Source: Hyparrhenia diplandra
Taxonomy: Eukaryota; Streptophyta; Magnoliopsida; Poales; Poaceae
Assembly: GCA_015847255.1 (NCBI GenBank)
Contig: JADLZK010009267.1
Coordinates: forward strand, 62,001 to 126,000
Length of the DNA: 64,000 nucleotides
Reading direction: 5' to 3'
Part shown: piece after piece, positions 1 through 10,032 of the stretch
Numbering within the stretch: position 1 is the stretch's first letter
How the letters are laid out: the number at the start of each line of letters is the position of its first letter
Made by a program: the position numbers and the translations under genes
The notes under the pieces: model-generated
The model's input: the letters and a program-made list of their open reading frames with translations, nothing else
Database searches by the model: none
Told to the model about the DNA's origin: nothing

Positions 1-618
1 GAATAAAAAGGAAATTAAACAGAGTGTTGTCAGAGGGATTAGTAGTAAGCAACATAGGTAAAGTGAGCTGAACTCCATCTTCTGAATGTGTGATGTTATG
101 TGTAAGAATGACCGGATTAGCTGAAGCCCAAACCTGGGTTGGTAGTCCACATTGGAAGAAAAGATGGTTATCATCTTCTATGGCTCCACAATAAGTGCAA
201 TGTTGGTCAATGTGGGCAGAGTATCTACCCGCTCTCTCACCGGTTGCTAAGGCTCTTCTTATAAGTCTCCAGGCAAAGGTTTTGAGGAGTGGGGGAATGG
301 TCTTGGATTTCCATATTTTCTGTAGAATGGTGTTTGCATCGTGGGAAATGCTTCTGGAGCCAATAGGAGGTAACGGATTGCTGTGTTGGGAGGCGAGGTA
401 GGTGTATATCGACTTCGTGGTGCAAATACCATTAGTGGCTGGAGTCCATCTAAGCATATCATTATGGTCTGAAGGGACAGTTGGGGTGGCTTCGATAGCT
501 AGTACACTTTGTGGGGAGAAGGTTTGGACTAGGAGTTCGTGGTTCCAAGTACGGGTTCCCGGAATCCATAGGTCGGCTCTGAGAGGAGGGTAAGGGGGTT
601 GTGGTTACGGTAGGTTTA
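1..618 (-). pseudogene. LINE reverse transcriptase, C-terminal zf-RVT part (downstream half)
   Basis: Read on the minus strand, this stretch encodes the end of a plant non-LTR (LINE) reverse-transcriptase ORF. The clearest part is a zf-RVT zinc-binding motif at about 140-215, reading HCTYCGAIEDDNHLFFQC, which has the C-x2-C then H-x4-C spacing of that family. It is preceded by the usual 'IWKSKTIPPLLKTFAWRL' type segment. The frame is not fully open, so this is a decayed copy. The 5-prime half of the same ORF lies at 3844-4065; the two were one sequence before the hAT element at 627-3835 inserted. The end of the LINE lies beyond base 1. The family call is firm, but the exact subfamily is unknown. 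Confidence 0.8.
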
Positions 619-637
619 GATGGCTGCCCTGTTTTTC

Positions 638-790
638 GGATCGGACGACTAATCGATTAGTCGTCCTTATCGTAACTCCGCCCTCGATAAGGCCTCTCGA
701 TCAGTTTTGAGCGATCAGAACGATTAGTCGTCCGATTAGGACGATAAATCACGATTAGTCGTCCGATAAGGTGTGTTGGACGATAAGTTG
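638..790. repeat. Left subterminal motif array of the hAT element
   Basis: This stretch is packed with direct and inverted copies of gattagtcgtcc, ggacgataag and cgatcag motifs. Such subterminal arrays in hAT elements are known to bind the transposase; binding here is inferred. A matching array lies at the other end (3688-3825). Confidence 0.75.
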
Positions 791-1529
791 GGCTGGTTTT
801 AAATCTCAGCCCAAGGCCCACTAGGGTTAGAGAAGAGTGAGGGAGTGGCTACGGTGAGGACCGAGGAGGGCGAGGAGTCAACCTTATCCTCAACGTTTCG
901 ACAGCCACGCGCTTCGCTCTGGGCCGACGAAGCGCGGGCGCGCCGCTAACGCCGGATTCCGCCGCCGGCTCCTCGCCCTCCACGCCGCTCCTCCGCCCGG
1001 GCTCTTCCCGCCTCGCGCCGAAGCGACTGAAGGAGAAAAGCGCCACCGCCGCCGGTTTCCGCCGCGGCACTTTCGCGCTGCGGATCCTCCGCCCGCGGCT
1101 CCTCGCCCCTCGCTCGCGCTCGTCAGACTCGCCCGCGGCTCCTCCAACGGCCCGCGGCTCCCCGACCTCCGCTCGCCCCGACAGGTTGCGGCTCCGTGGA
1201 GTGCACCTTTCGTGGAAGAAGATGAGCCACAACTCGACGAAGGTACTCTGCAGTCGCTACTCTACGTCTGCTACTCGCTCTCTTGTAGTGCTGTGTATTG
1301 CCCTCTTCTTGCCTCAATTTTGACCTCTCGCTCTCTGCTACTACGTAGAGGATGCTCGGCGCCGTGCAATGGAGGTTGAGGTGTATTTACGAGGAGAATC
1401 AAGTTGCAAGGGATGTTGTCTCACAATCGGATGGGGTTGGGGGTGAATCTGTATGGCGTCGTCGATCTGCTCCAACTCAAGCATCTCGATAGCTGAAGCC
1501 TTAGCTAAACCGCCGCCCGAGAGGTTTCT

Positions 1530-2185
1530 TTGCCATGGCTCAAGATAAGAAGAGGCGAGGCAAAATCATCGGATCCTGGATGGAAATATGGGTTTTGGCC
1601 GGACATAGGGAAGAAAGAGTTCATCCAATGTATTTTTACGCGGCAAGGTTATTCCTTGAGGCATTAAAAGGTTTAAGCAACATCTTCTTTGGGGGCTATA
1701 GCGATCTTTGTGAAATGTAACAAAGCACGAACTAGTTAGGCGTGAGATGGTGGTATACTTGGACAAAGGCCCAAGACTCGATTGCGAGAATTTTGAGTTG
1801 GAGACAGAGGCAACGGAAGAAACAAATGAAGGCGGATCGGCCATTTCTTGAACCAAATGATCAACCAAAGTCAAGTGCAAGTTCCAAGTTCTCGGGGACC
1901 AAATGCAAGCAAGCAAAAAGGATAGGTCAATTTGCAATCACAAATTTTTCTTGTTTGTGCTCCACCTAAACCTCAAACACGTAGTATTCCAAGTCGTTGA
2001 GTTCTTTGCTTTGCAAGAGTCCGTAAGAAGTGGTTTCAGAGAGGTACAAGTCCAAGACATCGCAGCCCACTCTTGAGTTCACCACAAAGAGCAAGGAAGC
2101 AAAGGAAAATTCTTGCCAATAGCCCAAATTTGGAACATTCTTCTTAGGTTACATTGACGCTTCAAGTCGGGTAGCAAGTCAAACT
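1530..2185 (+). pseudogene. hAT transposase N-terminal region (BED zinc finger and start of DUF659), frameshifted
   Basis: From about 1568 the plus strand reads DPGWKYGFWPDIGKKEFIQC, the typical start of the BED-type zinc finger of plant hAT transposases. The remaining finger and the following linker are recognisable only by switching frames, with stops and frameshifts near 1640-1700. Further down, a segment like LANSP at about 2113 and FLGYIDASSRVASQT at about 2145 belong to the start of the DUF659/RNase-H-like core and include its first aspartate. A one-base shift separates these two. The region feeds into the open frame at 2186-3052. It is either a pseudogene or has many sequence errors; a pseudogene is more likely. 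Confidence 0.7.
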
Positions 2186-3052
2186 ATGTTGGCAGACTTG
2201 TTAGAGGAACAAATTAACAAGGTTGGGAAGGAGAATGTGGTGCAAATAGTCACAGATAATGGTTCAAACTTCAAGGCTGCTGGTAGAATTCTTATGGAGA
2301 GGATCCCAACTCTATTTTGGCCACCATGTGCTGCCCACTGTTTGGATTTGATGATGGAGGACATTGCAAAGATACCTCAGTTTAGCTCTTGCATTAGTTC
2401 AGCTAAGAAGGTGTGTAGGTTTATCTACAAACATGGGAGGATTCTTGATCTTATGCGAAAGAATATTGAGGGTGATCTTGTGAGGCCCGCTGTTACTCGC
2501 TTTGCTACTTCCTATCTCACATTAGCAAGCATGCAGAAGAACAAATCTGGTCTGAGGAGTATGTTTGTGAGTAAGGAATGGCAGGCCCACAATTTGTCCA
2601 AAAGTGCTGAAGGACGCAATGCTGAGAACACCATCCTTTCCATACAATTTTGGACACAAGTGGAGCAATGCATAAAAGCAACACAGCCCCTCCTCATTGC
2701 TCTAATGCCCTGTTTTTTTCTCCTATTTTCTATAATTCTATGGCTGCAGGTGCATACTAAAAAGAGGAACCGTCTGGAGCATGCTAGGTTGAATAAGTTG
2801 GTCTTTGTGAGCTACAACCGTAAGATGGCAAACAGGTTTCAAAAAATTCGTGAGCTTGGTTCTAAAGGCAAGAGATCAAACCCATTGCTGCTAGAAGAGT
2901 TCCAGTGGGAAAATGAGTGGGTAGACATCAACTGCGACCCAGCTCTTTGGGCTGTTGTTGACGAAGCTGTTGGTGCAACCAATGAGCTTAGAGGCCGGCC
3001 TGTTAGACAAGCTGCAGCTCGTGCCAGGGACTACTTGTGGCCCGCACATTAG
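2186..3052 (+). pseudogene. hAT transposase core (DUF659) fused to hATC remnant, internally deleted
   Basis: The 288-residue frame begins inside the catalytic core. Residues about 20-60 hold VTDNGSNFKAAG and PPCAAHCLDLMMEDI, the signature of hAT transposases of the DUF659 group, with the second catalytic aspartate in TDN. After the segment ending KATQPLLIAL (about residue 170) the family pattern stops. A stretch rich in Phe and Leu follows that reads like the end of an intron, ending in ctgcag. The pattern resumes at HTKKRNRLEHARLNKLVFVSYN, the end of the hATC dimerisation domain. At least the middle of hATC, normally more than 100 residues, is missing. The deletion appears to have removed coding DNA and left an intron acceptor. 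The acidic C-terminal tail continues in another frame to about 3351. The product should be inactive. Confidence 0.85.
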
Positions 3053-3687
3053 CAAGCCGGGGAAGAAAAAGGAAGGCAACAGGCATCAGTGGCGGTGCTC
3101 ATCAAGATGAAGAAGAGGAAGACATAGATGCACTAGCACTAGAACAGGTGCAACCTGCAAGTGGAGCAGCAGGAACAGATGAAGAAATGGAAGAGGACCA
3201 GGGAGGGAGGAAGAATCAAGCGGACCTCCACCAACTGTTGCAAATGAAGAATGCCTGGTGGATGAAGATTTACTTACCTAGATGGCTGGTTCTATGGATC
3301 AGTGGAAGAACTATTTCCATTTCATATTCAAGGACTTGTTTATTTGTTTAATTATGTCATGTATTATGTACTGCCCAGTGCCCACAGTGTGTGTGTGCAT
3401 TGTGAATCTGTGAACTGTGATGTGATGATTGTTGATGTGATGATTGCCTTCATCTACTGACTACTACTCTTTATATTTTTTTTTTTTATTCTTTGCACTC
3501 TTCACTCTTGTTTTTCCTGCTATTTTGCATGTTTAAATGGTTATGTAACTTATGTTCTTTCTTTGTAATTTCAGATTCAGGAACAAGGCAGCAGCAAGCA
3601 CACACAATCAGGCATCAGCAAGCTGCAGTTACAGGTAAGTGGCCAAAAATCACATATTTTTACATATATATATATAGTATATACAAG

Positions 3688-3825
3688 GTCGATAAGTTGG
3701 TCAGGCCCAGGACGATAAGTTGTCCGATCAGCCGATCAGCTCGATCAGCCCCGACTAATCGGGCGATAAGGACGACTTATCGTCCTTATCGGTGGTCTTA
3801 CGATTAGGTTCGATAATACGATATG
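3688..3825. repeat. Right subterminal motif array of the hAT element
   Basis: Repeated ggacgataag, cgatcag and gactaatcg motifs mirror those at 638-790, many in inverted orientation. They support the element boundaries and are probably transposase-binding repeats. Confidence 0.72.
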
Positions 3826-3843
3826 AAAACAGGGGGATGGCTG

Positions 3844-4065
3844 TGGATATCCTCCCACATCGTTGTCCAAGGAGTCGACCAAATTGAGGAGTCCCCAGAA
3901 TGAATTTGGAAGACGGCATTCGAAGTGGAGATGATGCTTAACCTGCAAAACAGAGGACCAATATATAGATTTCTGAGTATTGTTAGGGGCAGTCCAAAAC
4001 GAGTTGTGTGGGTAGTATTTTGCTTTAAGAATAGAGGAGAGGAAAGGATTTTTCAAGGTGGCATC
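3844..4065 (-). pseudogene. LINE reverse transcriptase, upstream half of the split zf-RVT region
   Basis: The minus strand encodes LSSILKAKYYPHNSFW and then KSIYWSSVLQVKHHL, the conserved segment between the reverse-transcriptase and zf-RVT domains of plant LINEs. Reading ends at the hAT insertion point (3836-3843) and resumes at 618. Upstream of about 4065 the family pattern is lost and no YADD-type polymerase motif was found, so the LINE is 5-prime truncated, as is common for these elements. Confidence 0.72.
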
Positions 4066-4762
4066 ACACGTTGAGCCATCTGTAAAAGAAATGGTACATT
4101 TTAAGACAAACCAGTTGGCTATATGAAAACCGAGAAATGTATAGGGTAAAAATTGAGTTAGGAATGCATTCTTAACATCTAGCAGACCATATTGTATATT
4201 AGCAAAAACTGTAGGAGTTACTGCTGCATCAGATATCCATTGAGTACAAATGTCACAAATTTGAACAAAATGGAAAACCATGTTATGGAAACTGATTGGA
4301 GGTAGGGCATGTACAGTCGTTGTGAACATAGCCCATTCTAGCGCAACACATCAGATAAGTTCCACAATAGACGAAGAAGTTTTGTACATCTTATTAGTTT
4401 CATGGTTTAAGTATATGTACCAAAACCTGTATATATTTGTGTATAACCTATCAGGTGGGTTCTGCACAGACTACTACCTTTTCGGTTTTGGCTGACCTGT
4501 CTCTGTATCTCCAATCGTAGAGATATCCTGTTTTGAAGATCAATACATATTAGGATGAAACATGGTATTATAACCAATCACTGTAGGCTAGCTATTTTAA
4601 TGTAGGAATAAGATTGGCCAATTTTCATGCAAAACCACCTTGTCTGCAGTATTGAGATCTCCAAGCAATTCTCTGCGAGCCTTCGACGGCGCTCTGATAG
4701 AAGCATTGGTTAGCAGGAACTAAGTAGGGGGGAGTCTGTATCTGCACTATATTAAGCATTAC
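4066..4762. other. Unassigned stretch between LINE fragment and candidate exon
   Basis: Nothing recognisable was found. The minus strand has a possible splice acceptor (tcttttacag) near 4080 followed by a short open segment, which could be a further exon of the candidate gene to the right, but support is weak. Confidence 0.3.
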
Positions 4763-4800
4763 CTGTCAACGTTATCTTTTGAGAGGCTGCTTCCGGTATC

Positions 4801-5760
4801 GGTAATGCTATGTGTAGTACGTCCGACCATCGTAAAAATCATCGGACGGGGCCCAGGAGCGGTAAAAAAAAAAAGTCGCTCGCTGCTAACCGCTAACCTT
4901 ATCCCTTCCACTTCCTCCGCATTTACCTTTCCCGTCCGCTTTCTTCTCCCTCGCCTCCGCTTTCTTCGCCCTCGCCGCCTGGACGCAGATGCAAGCCCCT
5001 CGCTGCTGCTCCCGCTCCAGCCCCACCCTGGCGCACCCTCCCCACATCCCCTCAATGGCGTCCATGGGGCGGCCTTGCCGTGGGGATCCACGGAGCAGCG
5101 TCCTTCCAGTGGTGGATCCATGGAGGTCTCCTCCACCCAGGTGGTGGCGACAACGGTGTGGCTGGATCTGCACCCGAGACGATGTCCCAACCCATGTGCC
5201 TCCTCTCTTTTCCCTCCCCTCCGGTCTGCAGTTGATTTTACGGTGTTCAACATGTATTTTTTGCGGTGTTGCAGTGGGTGTTTTTCATTGTTGCAGTGGG
5301 CGTTTTACATTGTTGCAGTGCAAGATTTTCACTGTTGCAGTGGGTGTTTTTCATTTGTTGCATTGGATTTTTTTTCAAATGTTGCATATCATATTTTTTG
5401 TTGTTGCATCATATGTTTTTCGATGTTCCAATAGCTTTTCCTCGTTTGTTGCAGATAGGTTTTTCGATGTTGCAATTCATTCATATTTATATTCCTTGTT
5501 TATTTAGGGTTCCCTACGAGGTTGGAGGGGGGGCGAGCTGGGATGTTCCGACGAGGTTGTGCGGAGGCGAGGCGGGGGGCATGGTCGTGGGGAGTGAAGC
5601 GGGAGGCGGGGATGTGCAGAGCGGAGCCGAGCGGGCAGAGCCGAGAAGAGCGGACGGGCGTGGGGACGGGCGTGGGGAATTGTTAGCTATCAGATAGGCG
5701 GGCGGGCCAGCGTCCCGATGGAAATAAATTCCATCGGACGCCCTAGCGCTTAGCGCTGCC
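4801..5760. mobile_element. Non-autonomous Mutator-like element (MULE), 960 bp
   Basis: Direct repeats cttccggtatc at 4790-4800 and 5761-5771 flank the element. MULEs normally give 9-bp duplications, and this one is 9-11 bp depending on where the ends are set. The termini are diverged inverted repeats starting ggtaatgctatg at the left and, reversed, ggcagcgctaag at the right; both continue into a cgtccga motif. The interior has no transposase. It holds a GC-rich segment and a T-rich series of tgttgca repeats at about 5250-5480, a feature often seen in grass MULEs. Open frames here look like chance. Confidence 0.75.
5250..5485. repeat. Diverged tgttgca-type tandem repeats inside the MULE
   Basis: About ten imperfect units of roughly 20-30 bp, each built around ttgcagtgggtgtttttc or a variant, lie in tandem. 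The repeats change gradually along the array. Confidence 0.65.
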
Positions 5761-5789
5761 CTTCCGGTATCAACTGAAGGTGGTGGAGT

Positions 5790-6235
5790 CTGCATGTAGA
5801 ATGGTATCAGACAGGTAGGATTAAGCTGTTGACATTATTAGTGCAATACAATATGAAATCCATTCCTGCTGTTGAAATGATGCTTCACAAATTGCAATTG
5901 TACTATTGTAATTCAACAAAACTGAAGGATTTTCATATCAGTATGTCACAACTCATACCTGTCTGACTCATGTTTTGTTACCATCCTTCAAGTAAAATCA
6001 ATGGGGAAAAAAAATGCATTTTCGTCCTACCATGACTCTGAATTACATTGATTGGATCAATAATGCAGCCCAGTTGTACCCTTAAAACAACAGTGTTGCT
6101 GTAGCATTCTAGTGTTTTTTTTCATTCCCAGAAGCATCACAAAACACCTGATTTAGCACTAACATATCGGAGTTCATTTGACTGATCTAATTTTCTATTT
6201 AATTTCCCATATTTCTATTCTAACAACCTTACTTC
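5790..6235. other. AT-rich non-coding stretch
   Basis: No open frame, repeat or gene signature stands out. It could be intron of the minus-strand candidate gene. Confidence 0.4.
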
Positions 6236-6428
6236 GGTGATGTTTGGTTGACAATGACTAAACTTTTTTAGTCCTAGAGACTAATAAAAAAAGTCCCTCT
6301 AAGAGAGTCTTTTTTAGGGACTAATAAGAAAAAAACTGAAAAAAGTCCCTCGTGTTTGGTTTATTAGGGACTAAAAGGGACTTTTTTTAGTCCCAAGGAC
6401 TAAAAAAGTCCCTAAACCAAACAGGTCC
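6236..6428. mobile_element. Tourist/PIF-Harbinger-like MITE, 193 bp
   Basis: The ends are inverted repeats, ggtgatgtttggtt at the left and the complement of ggacctgtttggtt at the right, flanked by ttc at 6233-6235 and 6429-6431 (a 3-bp duplication). The interior consists of inverted copies of agtccctt/gggactaa and would fold into a long hairpin. No coding capacity is seen. Confidence 0.75.
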
Positions 6429-6431
6429 TTC

Positions 6432-8669
6432 ATACTGTAGACATAATCCATGGAGAGCGCACTTCTTGCATTTGTGAATTTTCACTCTGCTGTTGCAAAA
6501 TCCTCCAGCAGATCACCAGGTGGAACTTAATTTTGCTTTAGTCCTAAATTAGAAAAGTTAGTCATACAGGCATTAATAAAGGACAGCATATAGTAATCTT
6601 TGTTGCCAAAGCTAAGCGAAGCATTAAACAGATCTCAGTGATTACCGAAAGGATTTAACAGTGTCTTTTTTTTTGTTAAAACTAACCAAAACATTAGGCA
6701 GATCTCAGATTAACCAATAGTACCTGTAGTGAGTTCAAAGTGCAGCGGAGATAGAAGCTCCAGATTAGGAGTTTGACATCACGTTACAAAATTGTCTCAC
6801 CAACAAAGCCATTGTTTACAGTAAGGATGGAAGGCTCATGTCCAGAGTCCCAATACCTATTTAATTGGTTCATATAAACGTTAAAAAAAAATACATACAT
6901 AAGAAACAATTGGACATGGCAAGAGCCGAAGCCAAAACTTAAACAGTTGCCACTCTGGTGCAGGCAATGTCATATCATAATTTGGAAAATTGACGCTGAC
7001 AAGCATCATACACACACTAAAATGTTTCATCTATGTCTGAATGGACTGCAGTACAGGAGCACAGATCCAAATTTGAAGTACCATTGTTTCAGTATATTAT
7101 TCTGCTTCAGTTTAGGTAAGAAGATAAGATTATCATTATCAAGCTAAATATATGCATAAAAAAAGATTGATATCACTAATATATGCATAAAAAACTTAAG
7201 AGTTAATTTGTTCAGCTCATCGAGAAGACGCCCTGACCTTTTAGGTACTAAGTTACTTCCCAAACATACTGTTCACATCTGAATATGCTTGGATTTGTCA
7301 TTTCATTTCTGGCATGCAAGCTAGAGAAGCCATGAGTACTGTACCATGATGCCCAAGTGAGAAGAACATCGATCAGTGAGCAAAACACAAAATTAAGCTG
7401 CAATTGTTCTGAAGAACAATCTATGTGGCTTTTTGCTTCTTTTGATCTGAAACTTGTGCCACTAACCACCCAAATAAACAACTGACATTCTGAAACCTAT
7501 TAAGTAATTCACAACCTGAAGAAACAATGGTGGTTGTACTACTGATACAACCATTGCAAATGCTTAAAACATTAGATATTTGGGAACAGATATTTAGAAT
7601 AAGCTAGCAGATCACATTCATATTCATGGTAAAAAGGACCCTAAAGACAGCAAATTATCTGAATGTATGTTCGCTAGTTGATATTCAGGTAAAAATGATA
7701 TTATACCATCCATGAATTGCCACATTTTTTTCTGGCCAGGTGACGCATTTTTCAAAACAGAAACTATCTAGCAGATTTCCCATAATTACTATTTAGCAAA
7801 AAACACATAGGCCTTGAGTTGAAGCAAAAGAACCATCGGCACTTAAATATGTACCTAAGATACCATGTAGGAGTTTTCTTTTCCTTTTCGTTCACGTCAT
7901 ATTCAGCATATATATTCCCTCCCATTCCACCCAACAAATACATTCCACCTCTTTGCTCAATCCTTAGCGAAAGTGCCAAGTTTCCTTGTCTTTAAGATAA
8001 CAAAATATTTCAAAATCTTTTTTATAGCAAAAACAGTAGCTCTTTTGCTTTTGCCCAGCCACCAGTAATCTTTGTAACATGGTAAAGTAAAAGAATGACA
8101 AGACTAAAGGCACTGAATTGCCTCTGCCACATAAATTTTTTTTTTTTTGCTTTTCTAGGGCTTCAACGCTACACACACGCACACATTGTCTCAAGAAGGG
8201 TTATTAAGTTCTTACCTGATCTTTCTGATTATTTTTCTGAGGTCCCACCAAGAATGGAACACAGATAAAATTTTGAAGTGGAATGATTAGTTATAGGTTA
8301 TTAGGTATGGAGCTGGGGTGTTGGGGTTTAGGACAAAGCCTTATTCACCATTTTTTTATAGAATAGTCAGTGTATAGTAGATCTAAAACAAATTATGGAT
8401 AGCTAGAGATTGTTCATTTTACTGAAAGCGACATACTATGGAAGGGACTTACCAGGCACTATTTCAAAAAAAACCTAGCACAGAGATTGACACAGTTACA
8501 GTTGTAGGTCTTGGTAGCACCAAATAAAGGCTGGTCAATTGAAGAAGTCATAACTGAGAATGGTAAATTTCTGTTCAGTATAGGTGTGAATATAAAACCT
8601 AGAAGTGCATATAAGCAAGCATAAGAGTAAAAGTAAAAAAACCTCATATCTCTCAAATTAGTCGAACTC
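6432..8669. other. AT-rich stretch, possibly introns and 3-prime region of a minus-strand gene
   Basis: No confident gene is seen. On the minus strand there are scattered short open segments next to splice-like sites, for example one ending CAG before gtacta near 6726 and one ending CAG before gtaaga near 8215. They fit introns and tiny exons of the candidate gene at 8670-9772 but cannot be proven by eye. Confidence 0.35.
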
Positions 8670-9772
8670 CTATCCTTTCTTCCTCGGCCCAGGAACAAAG
8701 ACCTGCAAGAGGACAATTAAGTACTTCAAGTTATTCATAAACCATGATAATGCAGATCTGTTTAGCAGCAAGTGCTCTACAGTAGTGCTAGCTATTAGCA
8801 ACGGTCAACTGAGAAAATAACCACTCGAAGTATCTTGTGAGGAGAAAATAAGAAGCAAATTTTGTATACCTTGTAGTGTTGTATTGGGTAGTGGTCATAC
8901 TCAACGACAGCACGCCATTCTAAAAATTTGAAGGTAAACTAATAAGTTCTAGAAAAGAGAAGTATGTACTGCACATAGTTAATTAAGCATATTTTAATAG
9001 GCTCAAATTTTGTACCAGTTTAAATTAGAGGAACCGAGAACTACAAATTTTGAATTAGAAGCCTTTCTAATACGGAGGATCTTTATGCCATCTACACACA
9101 TATGAAACCTGATTTCAACACTGTAAACAAAGGTAAAAACATATAGGAAGCATTTCACAGAACCTAACAGAAATGACTTTGTCCCCATTGGTCATCCATC
9201 CATCCTGTAGCTTCATATAACATTGATGTTCCCCTGCCTTCACTATTTTGCAAGATCGAGATGCAAGCAAAAAACATTTCATTGTGTGACTATGAAGAAA
9301 GGAAATAAAGTAGGTATACACCCATAGATATTTGCTTGTGTGAAACCATTGCTGTGCTGCTGGCATAATTAAAAAAAAATGCGGTCCAATAAATCTGCTG
9401 CTAACCTTAAGCTCTAAATCACTGTAAACAATGATAGAAGGTCCATGCTTCACAGCCTGTAGCTGGGGTTTAGTACTCACCAAATCAAGTTCCTGTGATG
9501 CTCCACTCATACCATGGCCCACTATGGCGTAAACCTGGATTCATTGTCGATCCATCAAAAACAGCCACCAATGAGTTAAACAGGTATTTAACATTTAACT
9601 GACAAGCTTCTCAGTAGTGGGTACAGTATAAGAATCCCCAACTTAGTGCAGTAGATATCTAACATGGGTTAAGCTATAAGTCGGCATACTGTACAAAGGC
9701 TAAACACATATTTATACCTGGAGCCCATCGCTTTCCAATGGTAGGAGATGTAGATCAATATGCACACACACT
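8670..9772 (-). other. Candidate multi-exon host gene, unidentified
   Basis: Several minus-strand segments are open, amino-acid-like and flanked by splice sites. A first (about 9719-9772) encodes IDLHLLPLESDGLQ and ends before gtataa. A second (9406-9534, exactly 43 codons, acceptor tccag, donor gttagc) joins it in frame and encodes VYAIVGHGMSGASQELDL then AVKHGPSIIVYSDLELK. A third (about 9170-9240) encodes GEHQCYMKLQDGWMTNGDK. A fourth (8870-8919, acceptor tttag, donor gtatac) encodes WRAVVEYDHYPIQHYK. A fifth (8670-8702) encodes VFVPGPRKKG and a stop. The phase between the third and fourth segments does not fit cleanly, so an exon is missing or the gene is broken. I do not recognise the family. 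The neighbouring split segment at 4763-5789 could belong to it. Confidence 0.4.
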
Positions 9773-10032
9773 CAAAACAGTAACATAAATTAGCCTGGAG
9801 CTCATTGCTTTTGCAAGACCTTCTTTTAGTGTGCAGGAAATTTATAAGAAAGATTTAACATTCAGTTCATTTCTCAGAGACTTGACCTTTAGTGTGCAAG
9901 AAATATAATAAAAATCACAATCCGACTCAGAATAAAAGGCTAGACTCTACTGAAGAGACACAGCACACAATATCAATCGAACCTAAGCCGAAACTAAAAG
10001 CATTGCCCTCCTCCTCCTACATTGTCCTCCTC

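Larger units (their letters stand above)
627..3835 (+). mobile_element. hAT superfamily DNA transposon with 8-bp target-site duplication
   Basis: The element is bounded by the direct repeat gatggctg at 619-626 and 3836-3843, the 8-bp duplication expected of hAT elements. Its ends are short inverted repeats, ccctgttttt at the left and the complement of cccctgtttt at the right. It is 3209 bp long and encodes a hAT transposase of the BED/DUF659/hATC type on the plus strand. That gene is broken by frameshifts in its N-terminal part and by loss of most of the hATC domain. A GC-rich block at about 890-1230 probably belongs to the promoter and untranslated leader. Both ends carry dense short motif arrays. 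It sits in a LINE reverse-transcriptase remnant. Confidence 0.88.
4763..5789 (-). other. Candidate host exon (56 bp) split by a Mutator-like element
   Basis: With the 4801-5760 element and one copy of its target duplication removed, the minus strand reads acatgcag, then a 56-bp open segment encoding PPPSVDTGSSLSKDNVD, then a gtaatg donor. These are plausible plant splice sites on both sides. The two halves are 5772-5789 and 4763-4800. The protein segment is not recognised. It may belong to the same minus-strand gene as the candidate exons at 8670-9772. This is an inference from splice signals and an open frame, without homology support. Confidence 0.4.

Noticed and set aside
849..1232. 127-codon minus-strand open frame in the hAT leader
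   Set aside because: It lies in GC-rich DNA where several frames on the minus strand are open, runs against the transposase gene, and has no recognisable pattern.
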